From the NCBI GenBank assembly GCA_007135635.1, contig SLIO01000145.1:1-12574 (forward strand): a DNA stretch of 12,574 nt, read 5' to 3'. The translations under genes and the position numbers were made by a program. The DNA is from Methylomicrobium sp. GTDB taxonomy: Bacteria; Pseudomonadota; Gammaproteobacteria; Methylococcales; Methylomonadaceae. Shown one piece after another: positions 6,102-12,574 of this stretch. Under the pieces are notes generated by a model. That model did not search any database. It had not been told where the DNA came from and was given only the letters and a program-made list of their open reading frames with translations. Each line of letters opens with the position of its first letter. Within the stretch, counting starts at the first letter, position 1.

Positions 6102-8126
6102 TTAAAAAGGAATGAACACGAATGCAAGCACATCGTTGGTATAACCGTCGGTGGTTTTGTATTCGCGGTAGCCTTTCGACACGGCCATCCCTAAAACATA
6201 TTTGACGCCGTTGTATTGAATAACTTCGGAGCCTCTTTGTCCGGTCTGCATCGTAAAAAAACTGTCGTCGATTGACAGCGAATCTCCGGCACCGAACGAT
6301 GGATGATTAGCCGAAGCAATGATCTTTTTATTGCGGTCTGTAAAAAACGCAAAACATCCGTCGAGCAACCTTCCCGCTTCATCGCGCGGCAAAACTTCGT
6401 CAAGCATGCCCGAAAATTGCGGCTCGCTGTCAAAGACGATGCCGATCCCGCCGAGCACTTGATCCGGCCTTGCCAAATGCGTGATCGCGGCATTGTAAAT
6501 ATAGGTATAGCGGCTACCGTAAAATGGCGTCTTAATGAAAGACGAAACGCTGTAGCTTTGTGAATCGCTGTTTCTCAACGCGGTTAGCGCTCCGCTGTGT
6601 TCGTCGACTTGCATGCCTAATAAGGAGCGCTCATAGGTATTCGACACAGCCAATATACGACCTTTCCTATCGTAAAGATAAAGATTGGTATAAACCGTGT
6701 ACAAATCGTTGATGTATCTCAATATGTCCGTCATCCGCTGTTCATCCTTTGACGAAATTTCCGGTTGAGCTAAACACTGTCTAAAAGTCGATGTCAACGC
6801 CCACCATCGACAATCATTAGCCCGTTCGTACAAATTACGATCCATGATATCGACCGCCAACGACGCCAAAAAGCCAGCATTGTTCAAATGCGACGACATG
6901 ACCGTTACCTCCTGCAGGCTATTGACCGAATCGGCGAAAATATTCGCAATATCGGAACCGATTTGTTTGATGGCCTCCAAAACCGGCATGAATTCGGCCG
7001 CATTTTTCCGAGCCGAAGCGATCTGGCCGTTAAGCACCAACAAGCCGAGATCGGCATTGATATCCGAGGCAGCCTTACGGATTTCTTTTAATTCCTGAGG
7101 AAATGTAGTGGCTTGATCGATAATATCGGCATAAGCGCCTCCTTTATCAGCTGTTTCGTTTCGTTTGAAAGCGGTTTCTATCGGTGTCATCATTCGCCCG
7201 GTCCAACCCAAGCCGAAAAAGCCCTGATAACCTTTGGTTTGTCGAGTGTTAACGATATATTCCCGCTGCTTATAAGGTGAGATACTCACCGGATCAGAAT
7301 TACCCAAAACCGCTTGGAGAGGCAACAATTGCTCATCGCTACTGGCAATAACTCTTCCGTCATCTCCCAACACCATCAGTATACCGTCGTTATCGGCGTC
7401 CAGAAGATCGCCAAATATACCCGCCATTTCATCGTCGAACCGAAAACACAAACATAAAACACCTATCGCTTTCGATCCTTGCTGGTTTCTTTCTGTAATT
7501 TTGCAGGAATAAATCAATGAGTGCCGTTTATTCGATTGTAATTCCGAATATCGAAACGTTTCGGTGTATTCAGCATTCGAATTTAGGGTTTCGGCAATAA
7601 TGGGGTCCGCCGAATGGCTGATTGGGTTATTGTTGTCTAAATGCGCTTTGACACGTCCCTCTGTATCGAAAATTACGATCTCGTCATAAACACTGTATTT
7701 CTTAACATATTCACGCAATCGATTTTCGATAAAATCGATCCGTTCCTGACTAGCGTCGTCGCTTGCAAGAAAAGCGCGGATATCATCGTCGGTGGCCAAA
7801 AATCCCACATCTGCGGTTCGCTCGAACAAATTACGAATCAATAAGTCGATCGCGACTTGCGCTTTCGATGAATTATCGAGCACCAGCTTTTTCAAATTCT
7901 CGACAACTAAATTGTTAGTCAGTTTCTGCTGCAACTCGCCGAATTTACCTTTCGTCAAATTCATATCATCAAGAATAGTCGACGCTACATTATGGCTATT
8001 GATTTTACCAATCAACGCAATCTTCCCCCACCAATCGTTTAGCGAGGCAAGACGAGCTTCGTAACCCTTTACGTCCGGCATGGCAGCGAGTAACTTAGTT
8101 TTATTTGTTTCTATTATCGTGTTCAT
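6102..8126 (-). CDS. Soluble double-cache sensory protein of unknown function
   Basis: A 674-residue protein without signal peptide or membrane helix. A helical N-terminal part (1-95) leads to a first cache-like sensor half (about 98-330) with the pattern YDEIVIFDTEGRVKAHLD, IGVLCLCFRFDDEM and LMVLGDDGRVIASSD. A helical linker (about 345-425) follows. The second cache-like half (about 430-674) has YTNLYLYDRKGRILAVSN, GGIGIVFDSEP and FAFFTDRNKKIIASANHP. Each half opens with the same motif: RNLFERTADVGFLA at 98 and RNLYERANDCRWWAL at 430, evidence of internal duplication. Cache domains normally sense small ligands in the periplasm and sit in chemoreceptors, kinases or cyclases. Here no output domain is visible, so it may act as a ligand-binding partner of another signalling protein (an inference). 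No strong Shine-Dalgarno is near the ATG; GAGG lies 17 bases upstream. It is divergent from rraA. Confidence 0.75.
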   Translation of the reverse strand: MNTIIETNKTKLLAAMPDVKGYEARLASLNDWWGKIALIGKINSHNVASTILDDMNLTKGKFGELQQKLTNNLVVENLKKLVLDNSSKAQVAIDLLIRNLFERTADVGFLATDDDIRAFLASDDASQERIDFIENRLREYVKKYSVYDEIVIFDTEGRVKAHLDNNNPISHSADPIIAETLNSNAEYTETFRYSELQSNKRHSLIYSCKITERNQQGSKAIGVLCLCFRFDDEMAGIFGDLLDADNDGILMVLGDDGRVIASSDEQLLPLQAVLGNSDPVSISPYKQREYIVNTRQTKGYQGFFGLGWTGRMMTPIETAFKRNETADKGGAYADIIDQATTFPQELKEIRKAASDINADLGLLVLNGQIASARKNAAEFMPVLEAIKQIGSDIANIFADSVNSLQEVTVMSSHLNNAGFLASLAVDIMDRNLYERANDCRWWALTSTFRQCLAQPEISSKDEQRMTDILRYINDLYTVYTNLYLYDRKGRILAVSNTYERSLLGMQVDEHSGALTALRNSDSQSYSVSSFIKTPFYGSRYTYIYNAAITHLARPDQVLGGIGIVFDSEPQFSGMLDEVLPRDEAGRLLDGCFAFFTDRNKKIIASANHPSFGAGDSLSIDDSFFTMQTGQRGSEVIQYNGVKYVLGMAVSKGYREYKTTDGYTNDVLAFVFIPF

Positions 8127-8337
8127 ATATTGCTAATCTTATCCCTCATTTTGGTCTCTTGCCCTAGAACTAATACACGAATCATACCGAAACAGTATTT
8201 CAAGGAAAAATAAAATACCCGCTTCTTTCTATCCTTGAAAAATGCACTGCTATCGCGCAATGAAGCACCAATTTGACTCATCGAGCCCATTCTAGCAATT
8301 CCCATTTTAAGGCTCAAAAAGAGCGTTGGGCCTACTT

Positions 8338-8392
8338 GGCGAGGATGGCGCCAGCAGATTTTTGCCCATGCAAAATCCGCATTCATCTCGCC
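8338..8392. repeat. 55-nt imperfect palindrome (REP-like hairpin)
   Basis: The arms pair as GGCGAG/CTCGCC (8338-8343, 8387-8392), ATG/CAT (8345-8347, 8384-8386), GC/GC, GATTTT/AAAATC (8357-8362, 8372-8377) and GC/GC around a CCAT loop, 19 bp in all with a bulged T and small internal loops. No T run follows on the plus strand. It resembles a repetitive extragenic palindrome more than a terminator. Confidence 0.6.
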
Positions 8393-8476
8393 CCCTAAAC
8401 TCCAACCGCCTGACTTATCGAATCAAAATTAGATAATTGGATTCCTCGACAGGCATAGCCCACCCCCTAAGCTCCA
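8391..8476 (+). repeat. Direct repeat pair CCCCCTAARCTCCA
   Basis: CCCCCTAAACTCCA (8391-8404) and CCCCCTAAGCTCCA (8463-8476) differ at one of 14 bases and are 72 bp apart. A related CCTCCTAAG follows the palindrome at 4516-4533. Confidence 0.4.
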
Positions 8477-8539
8477 TGCAAATGCTTAACTTCGGAATTG
8501 CAGGAGCACATCCATTCCAAACCCTTTTTACCGCATTTC

Positions 8540-8548
8540 TGTTATGAT
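8540..8548 (+). promoter_or_regulatory. Extended -10 promoter of rraA
   Basis: TGTTATGAT is an extended -10 element (TGn plus TATGAT). No good -35 is found at 16-18 bases upstream, as is common for extended -10 promoters. Initiation near 8555 would leave a leader of about 27 bases before the ATG at 8582. Confidence 0.45.
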
Positions 8549-8581
8549 ATCGCCCCAACAACCTTAACCAAAGTAATGCCA

Positions 8582-9067
8582 ATGACTTTTACCACTGCCG
8601 ATCTCTGTGACCACTATTCCGGCATTGATGGCTTTCAAATCGCCGACCCCATTTTCAGAATCTTCGGTGCAACACCTGCGTTTTGTGGGCAAATTACGAC
8701 GATTAAAGCTTTTGAGGACAATGGATTAGTCAAATCAACCTTATCGGAAAAAGTATCGAAACGCGTCTTAGTCGTCGATGGCGGAGGCTCGCATCGCTGC
8801 GCCTTAATCGACCGGGAGCTTGCACAATTGGCATGCGACAACGGCTGGCAAGGCATCGTGATCTACGGTTGTATTCGCAATGCAGCCGCAATCGATACCA
8901 TTCCGATCGGGATTCGCGCGCTCCATGCGCATCCACTGAAAAGTACGACGAAAGGTCACGGAGAATACGATAGTATTGTTACATTCGCAGGCGTACAATT
9001 TAGAAAAGATTATTTTTTATATGCCGATAGCGATGGAATTATCGTCTCGGAGACAGAGTTGAGTTAA
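8582..9067 (+). CDS. rraA: Regulator of ribonuclease E activity RraA
   Basis: RraA is a small trimeric cytoplasmic protein that binds RNase E and its degradosome helicases and damps mRNA decay and RNA processing. From the ATG at 8582 the product is 161 residues, the E. coli length, and starts MTFTTADLCDHY against MKYDTSELCDIY. Conserved blocks include FGGxxxFCGQI-like FGATPAFCGQITTIKAFEDNG, LVVDGGGSHRCALID and GIVIYGCIRN. The related HMG/CHA aldolases carry an Arg-Asp pair where this protein has IRN, so it should not be an aldolase. The frame is open upstream to a TTG at 8498, and a second ATG lies two codons earlier at 8576; homology favours 8582. The ribosome binding site is weak. ispH follows after 36 bp with no terminator visible, suggesting co-transcription. 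Confidence 0.93.
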   Translation: MTFTTADLCDHYSGIDGFQIADPIFRIFGATPAFCGQITTIKAFEDNGLVKSTLSEKVSKRVLVVDGGGSHRCALIDRELAQLACDNGWQGIVIYGCIRNAAAIDTIPIGIRALHAHPLKSTTKGHGEYDSIVTFAGVQFRKDYFLYADSDGIIVSETELS

Positions 9068-9103
9068 AATAATCTCACCTTAACCTACTAAATTAGTCAA
9101 GAT

Positions 9104-10048
9104 ATGCAAATAATACTCGCCAACCCCCGTGGATTCTGTGCTGGAGTGGATAGAGCCATTGAAATCGTGGATCAGGCGCTCGAAGCTTTCGGCGCCCCGA
9201 TCTATGTCCGCCATGAAGTCGTCCATAACCGCACCGTCGTCGACGGCCTTAAAGAAAAAGGCGCGATTTTCATCGAAGACGTAAGCGATGTTCCTATCGG
9301 CTCTTATTTAATTTTCAGCGCGCACGGCGTTTCGAAAAAAGTCCAAGAAGAAGCTGAGGAACGCAATTTAACCGTTTTCGACGCAACCTGCCCACTCGTC
9401 ACCAAAGTCCACTTGCAGGTTGCCAAGCACGCTAAACAAGACCGTGAGGTCATACTGATCGGTCATGCCGGGCACCCGGAAGTTGAAGGTACAATGGGCC
9501 AATATGAAAAATGCACCGAAAACGGCGGCATTTATCTGGTCGAAACACCGGAAGATGTTGCCAACCTGAAGGTCAATAATCCCGATAATTTAGCCTATGT
9601 GACGCAAACAACTCTGTCTATGACCGACACCAAAGTGATGGTCGATGCGCTTAGATCCCGTTTTTCATCAATTCAGGAACAGAAAAAGGACGATATTTGT
9701 TATGCCACGCAAAACCGGCAGGATGCTGTTTATGACCTTGCCAACAAAACCGATTTGATTTTAGTGGTCGGCTCTCCGAATAGCTCCAATTCTAACCGCT
9801 TACGGGAAATCGCCGAACAACTTGGCAAACCGGCTCATTTAATTGATACCGCGAACGACATGAGCAGAGATTGGTTCGAGGGCATCGATGCCGTAGGTGT
9901 TACTGCCGGCGCATCGGCACCGGAAGTTCTGGTACAAGAAGTCATCAGCCAATTGAAAGCCTGGGGCGGACTATCGATTACTGAAAACAAAGGCATTGAA
10001 GAGAAAGTCGTCTTTTCACTACCCAGAGGTCTGAAAAAAACCGCATAG
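9104..10048 (+). CDS. ispH: 4-hydroxy-3-methylbut-2-enyl diphosphate reductase IspH
   Basis: IspH carries out the last step of the MEP isoprenoid pathway in the cytoplasm, reducing HMBPP to IPP and DMAPP with a [4Fe-4S] cluster. The 314-residue protein is close to the usual 316. Cluster ligands are C12 ([10 protein letters not shown]), C96 (FDATCPLV) and C199 ([11 protein letters not shown]). Substrate-site residues are H41 (EVVHNR), H74 (SAHGVS), and H124 and E126 ([10 protein letters not shown]), with T167 (YVTQTTLS) and the SSNSNRL and TAGASAPE motifs further on. It begins directly with [14 protein letters not shown], typical of the family, so the ATG at 9104 is secure, although the ribosome binding site is poor. 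It probably shares a transcript with rraA. The 3' side has only a weak GGGC/GCCC hairpin and then the heptamer array. Confidence 0.97.
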   Translation: MQIILANPRGFCAGVDRAIEIVDQALEAFGAPIYVRHEVVHNRTVVDGLKEKGAIFIEDVSDVPIGSYLIFSAHGVSKKVQEEAEERNLTVFDATCPLVTKVHLQVAKHAKQDREVILIGHAGHPEVEGTMGQYEKCTENGGIYLVETPEDVANLKVNNPDNLAYVTQTTLSMTDTKVMVDALRSRFSSIQEQKKDDICYATQNRQDAVYDLANKTDLILVVGSPNSSNSNRLREIAEQLGKPAHLIDTANDMSRDWFEGIDAVGVTAGASAPEVLVQEVISQLKAWGGLSITENKGIEEKVVFSLPRGLKKTA

Positions 10049-10126
10049 CTTAGAATTTTTCAAGCAAAGCCGGGCAAGGACGCCCAAAAACGCGAACCAA
10101 ACACTAACCCCTCTTATAACTCGCCC

Positions 10127-10210
10127 TTTCACCTTTCACCTTTCACCTTTCACCTTTCACCTTTCACCTTTCACCTTTCACCTTTCACCTTTCACCTTTC
10201 ACCTTTCACC
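10127..10210. repeat. Heptamer tandem repeat, TTTCACC x 12
   Basis: Twelve perfect, uninterrupted copies of TTTCACC (GGTGAAA on the minus strand) fill 84 bp. They lie between the convergent ispH and channel genes, ending 8 bp before the channel stop codon (TGA at 10219-10221). Perfect identity points to recent expansion by slippage, so the copy number is probably variable. The regularly spaced GG pairs on the minus strand are noted, but a stable quadruplex is not implied. Confidence 0.95.
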
Positions 10211-10218
10211 TTATCTAT

Positions 10219-11955
10219 TCATGCAACCGGCCGGTTCTGCCGTTGAGCATACCAACGCATGAAATAGCCTTTAGGCAAATGCACACCGTTGCGCACATAG
10301 AATAAATTATATTCATTATTAAGCGTTGCATTCAGCAAGCGCCGTGACGCCCCGGTACCGCAAAACAAAATCTGATCGCCGATTTTAATTCGATAGTCGT
10401 CGGGAGGAAGCACAATTATCATCTCTCCCGATTTAACGACAAAGGCAATCAAATCAAGTTTTCGATTAAAATTATCAGGGTGCTTTAAAATGTCTCCCAA
10501 CAGCACCTGCTCCCCCTCCTCCAAACATGCACTGACGGCGCTACAGCGCTCCTTCACAACATCCACTGTAATTAAATGCGGCTGCCTACGTCCGATTTTT
10601 TGCTCGAGCTGCTGAATCACTTTCTCCATATCTTGCTTCCTACCCGGCTCGTCTTTCAACAAATGCTGAAAAAAAGGCTTTAATAGCGGGGCGACCAACA
10701 AAAATAAAACACGCCGCGCGGTCACCAGTGTCGGCTGCATAATCATATCGATTTGCGATGCCTCGAAAGCAATTCGATTTTCATGACGATTTTGCCGTAC
10801 CAAGGTAAACAAGTTGCCATTCAGTTTACGCGCATTGAGCAATATTCCCAGATTATGCCCATCATCATCGGTTCCAGCCAAAATCCCTACCGCATCTTCT
10901 ATTCCAGCCAGCGCTAAGGTTTTAGCCGTGGTCCGCCCAACGATGTAACTATCGATACCCTCTTCTTCCCTACAGTCATGCGGATCAATGACCACCGTCT
11001 TCATGCCTTGCTTGACCAAGGCATGATTGATTTCATGTCCCATCCGTCCGTAGCCGCAGACGATCCATTTTCCGAACGGCGGCTTAATAGCATCGCTGAG
11101 GCGAACCCGTGGAGCCCTGACCAACCAGTTATTCAACGGATAAAAACTAGGATGCGTCATCGTCGTCACCAACACCCTCGCGAACATTTTGAACGGATCG
11201 ACGACATGAACCTCTCCCCCCAAATTCGCGAGCGTTTCTTCGAAAACATCAACCTTAGACATCGTAATAATTCTAATACTCGGATTCAACAAACGCGCCA
11301 ATGCAGAAATTTTCAAATTGATCTCTTCGTTATTGGTAATCGCAACAATCGCTTGGCAATTGCGCCTTCTGATACCAGCTTCAAGTAGATGCTTGGGCAC
11401 GCTTGCATCTGCGCATAAACCCGGCATAGGCACACGGTAATCTCTCAGCGTCAAGGCCTTGATTCGATCCTCATCTCCATCAATGAACACTGCCGGCACA
11501 CCATAATCGCTTAATCCACGAGCCAATACGCTACCGGTGTCGCCGAAACCGCAGATTATAAAATAAGGCTCCGTAATTCTAAGCACCTGCCTGGAAAATT
11601 TTCGCTCCTCGACAGCATGCACGAAGAAAGGATTTTGAAAAAGTCTTACAATACTTCCAATCGCATAAAACCAGGTAATCACGCTCACATACAAACAAAC
11701 CATCGCCCAAAGCCGTTGAGCATCGTTGAATTCAAAAGGAATTTCTCCAAAACCGGTCGTCGTCGCGGTATAGGTCATGAAATAAAACGCGTGAAATACA
11801 CTTAAGTATTGGGGCTTACCGTCGACTTCATGACCGGGAATAAAGACCATTCCCAAAATTGACACTGCATAAACCGTAATCAAAGCCATCACGGGCCTGC
11901 GCATTTCGCGCATTACAATGAAGCTGACTCGGCTTAAATCGATACTTTCCGCCAT
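10219..11955 (-). CDS. Two-RCK-domain potassium channel (TrkA-N/Kch type)
   Basis: A 578-residue inner-membrane ion channel subunit. It has TM1 (about 22-40), a pore loop with selectivity filter TTTGFGE (65-71) and TM2 (about 83-103). A first cytoplasmic RCK/TrkA-N domain has a nucleotide-binding motif (ICGFGDTG, 134-141). A second RCK domain has VCGYGRMG (299-306), followed by a coiled linker and a TrkA-C-like domain (about 460-560, ending [14 protein letters not shown]). This layout resembles the two-RCK channels such as GsuK, which assemble as tetramers gated by nucleotides or ions. The GFG filter instead of GYG still suits potassium. A good ribosome binding site (GAGGTG, 6 bases before the ATG) supports the start. 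It follows the DUF6394-like gene by 31 bp and is very likely co-transcribed with it. Some annotators call such proteins 'potassium transporter TrkA', but the pore is in the same chain. Confidence 0.9.
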   Translation of the reverse strand: MAESIDLSRVSFIVMREMRRPVMALITVYAVSILGMVFIPGHEVDGKPQYLSVFHAFYFMTYTATTTGFGEIPFEFNDAQRLWAMVCLYVSVITWFYAIGSIVRLFQNPFFVHAVEERKFSRQVLRITEPYFIICGFGDTGSVLARGLSDYGVPAVFIDGDEDRIKALTLRDYRVPMPGLCADASVPKHLLEAGIRRRNCQAIVAITNNEEINLKISALARLLNPSIRIITMSKVDVFEETLANLGGEVHVVDPFKMFARVLVTTMTHPSFYPLNNWLVRAPRVRLSDAIKPPFGKWIVCGYGRMGHEINHALVKQGMKTVVIDPHDCREEEGIDSYIVGRTTAKTLALAGIEDAVGILAGTDDDGHNLGILLNARKLNGNLFTLVRQNRHENRIAFEASQIDMIMQPTLVTARRVLFLLVAPLLKPFFQHLLKDEPGRKQDMEKVIQQLEQKIGRRQPHLITVDVVKERCSAVSACLEEGEQVLLGDILKHPDNFNRKLDLIAFVVKSGEMIIVLPPDDYRIKIGDQILFCGTGASRRLLNATLNNEYNLFYVRNGVHLPKGYFMRWYAQRQNRPVA

Positions 11956-11986
11956 GCCCTACACCTCTATATTATTAAAGCGCTCA

Positions 11987-12370
11987 TTACAATCGAGACA
12001 TCAACGTATCGGATACCAAAATAATGACGGATATAAAATTAGCCAGCAAAGCCCCGCCGCTTAGCGAAATAATGCTCACCATTACATCGGACGTCAATCC
12101 GGTTTCAGTCACATGTACGACAACGGTCCAATATGTAGCAGCCGCCACCAAATGCAGGTCAGCAACCAGGCTAGTCGCCAGCAACACAGCGCCAATTTGC
12201 GAACGATCGCCCAACTTCAAGCCGGTCGCAATAAAATTAACGACGATAATCGCAAATAACTCAAAAACATTATGATGTTCGGGATTATCCATCTCCCCCA
12301 AAAAAAACCCGAAATTCAAGGTTAATGACAATACGATAAAAAAACCAAAAACGACTTTCTCAAAATTCAT
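11987..12370 (-). CDS. Small four-helix membrane protein, DUF6394-like
   Basis: A 127-residue protein, almost wholly hydrophobic, with likely helices at about 5-25, 36-53, 59-85 and 95-122. The loop EMDNPEHHN (26-34) is acidic and His-rich, and KLGDRSQIGA (52-61) is a probable cytoplasmic turn. The opening MNFEKVVFGFFIVLSLTLNF and the LLATSLVADLHL block recall proteins I know as DUF6394, which I recall beside RCK-type channels. The biochemical role is unknown. Being first in the unit with the channel 31 bp downstream, it may be an accessory subunit, an assembly factor or a regulator (inference). AGGAG (12380-12384) lies 9 bases before the ATG, a good ribosome binding site. The gene is divergent from the one at 12524. 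Confidence 0.8.
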   Translation of the reverse strand: MNFEKVVFGFFIVLSLTLNFGFFLGEMDNPEHHNVFELFAIIVVNFIATGLKLGDRSQIGAVLLATSLVADLHLVAAATYWTVVVHVTETGLTSDVMVSIISLSGGALLANFISVIILVSDTLMSRL

Positions 12371-12481
12371 CTCATAATGCTCCTGAACATATAATCAAAC
12401 TGCAAATGTTATCTTAATATGTACTAGAATAAGTGAAATATTAACAATCGATAAAAAATCACGATGCTGACTGATATTTAT

Positions 12482-12490
12482 TGTTAAAAT
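12482..12490 (+). promoter_or_regulatory. Candidate extended -10 promoter for the gene at 12524
   Basis: TGTTAAAAT fits an extended -10 element 34 bases before the ATG. No clear -35 was found. The divergent promoter for the channel unit should also lie in 12371-12523, but I could not pick a convincing one. Confidence 0.35.
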
Positions 12491-12523
12491 TGTAAGCTTT
12501 AAACTACAAACCGGAGAACTACA

Positions 12524-12574
12524 ATGTCTTTGACCGCAATGGACCTTGTTGCCGCCGCCAAAAAAAACATCAAA
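12524..12574 (+). CDS. N-terminal 17 codons of an unidentified protein (possibly rhodanese-like)
   Basis: The ATG at 12524 follows GGAG (12513-12516) with 7 bases between, a good ribosome binding site, and the frame is open to the window edge. The product begins MSLTAMDLVAAAKKNIK. I recall such openings from small single-domain rhodanese-like proteins, but 17 residues are too few to assign a family. It is divergent from the DUF6394-like gene. Confidence 0.6.
   Translation, partial: MSLTAMDLVAAAKKNIK

Larger units (their letters stand above)
8127..8581. other. Gene-free stretch of 455 bp between the divergent cache gene and rraA
   Basis: It contains the 55-nt palindrome at 8338-8392, a 14-nt direct repeat (8391-8404 and 8463-8476) and the rraA promoter at 8540-8548. 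A minus-strand frame at 8123-8386 overlaps the cache start by ATGA but has no recognisable protein sequence and begins inside the palindrome, so I do not call it a gene. Confidence 0.55.

Noticed and set aside
8123..8386. 87-codon minus-strand frame whose stop overlaps the cache gene start by ATGA
   Set aside because: The sequence has no protein-like features or recognisable family, and the frame begins inside the 55-nt palindrome. The ATGA overlap is probably chance.
10064..10090. Terminator after ispH (GGGC/GCCC hairpin)
   Set aside because: The stem is only four pairs and is followed by an A run rather than a T run on the coding strand.
10127..10210. CRISPR array
   Set aside because: The repeats are head-to-tail 7-mers with no spacers and no cas genes nearby.

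Overview
The window looks like chromosomal DNA of a gammaproteobacterium. The RraA, IspH, Dtd and TrhP proteins read like the E. coli proteins over their full length, and the moderate GC plus repeat-rich intergenic DNA would fit a Methylococcales-type methanotroph. The lineage is an inference from overall resemblance, not from a diagnostic gene.

Region by region. (1) 1-2430, minus strand: a restriction-type DEAD/DEAH helicase of the type III 'Res' superfamily, broken by two frameshifts. One lies in the Walker A motif near 1888-1891, the other near 78-79, and the gene runs off the left edge. (2) 2431-4259: a secreted staphylococcal-nuclease-like protein (minus), divergent from dtd (plus), then a 46-residue DUF2897-like membrane protein (minus) convergent with dtd. 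(3) 4260-4719: a gene-free stretch with a structured inverted-repeat element (4365-4488), a perfect 18-nt palindrome and a probable promoter for the next gene. (4) 4720-8126: trhP (plus), convergent with a 674-residue protein carrying two cache-like sensory halves (minus). A bidirectional terminator hairpin sits inside the last codons of trhP. (5) 8127-8581: a gene-free stretch with a 55-nt imperfect palindrome and the rraA promoter. (6) 8582-10048: rraA then ispH, probably one transcript. (7) 10127-10210: twelve perfect copies of a 7-bp tandem repeat between convergent ispH and the channel gene. (8) 10219-12370, minus: a two-gene unit encoding a small four-helix membrane protein (DUF6394-like) and a two-RCK-domain potassium channel. 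(9) 12524 to the end: the first 17 codons of a plus-strand gene.

Most of the window is housekeeping: D-aminoacyl-tRNA proofreading (dtd), tRNA wobble hydroxylation (trhP), RNase E control (rraA) and isoprenoid synthesis (ispH). The less ordinary parts are the decayed restriction helicase, the soluble double-cache protein, the channel plus small membrane protein pair, and several families of intergenic repeats. I see no complete, clearly new multi-gene system. The best candidate for an under-described functional unit is the DUF6394-like/potassium channel pair.
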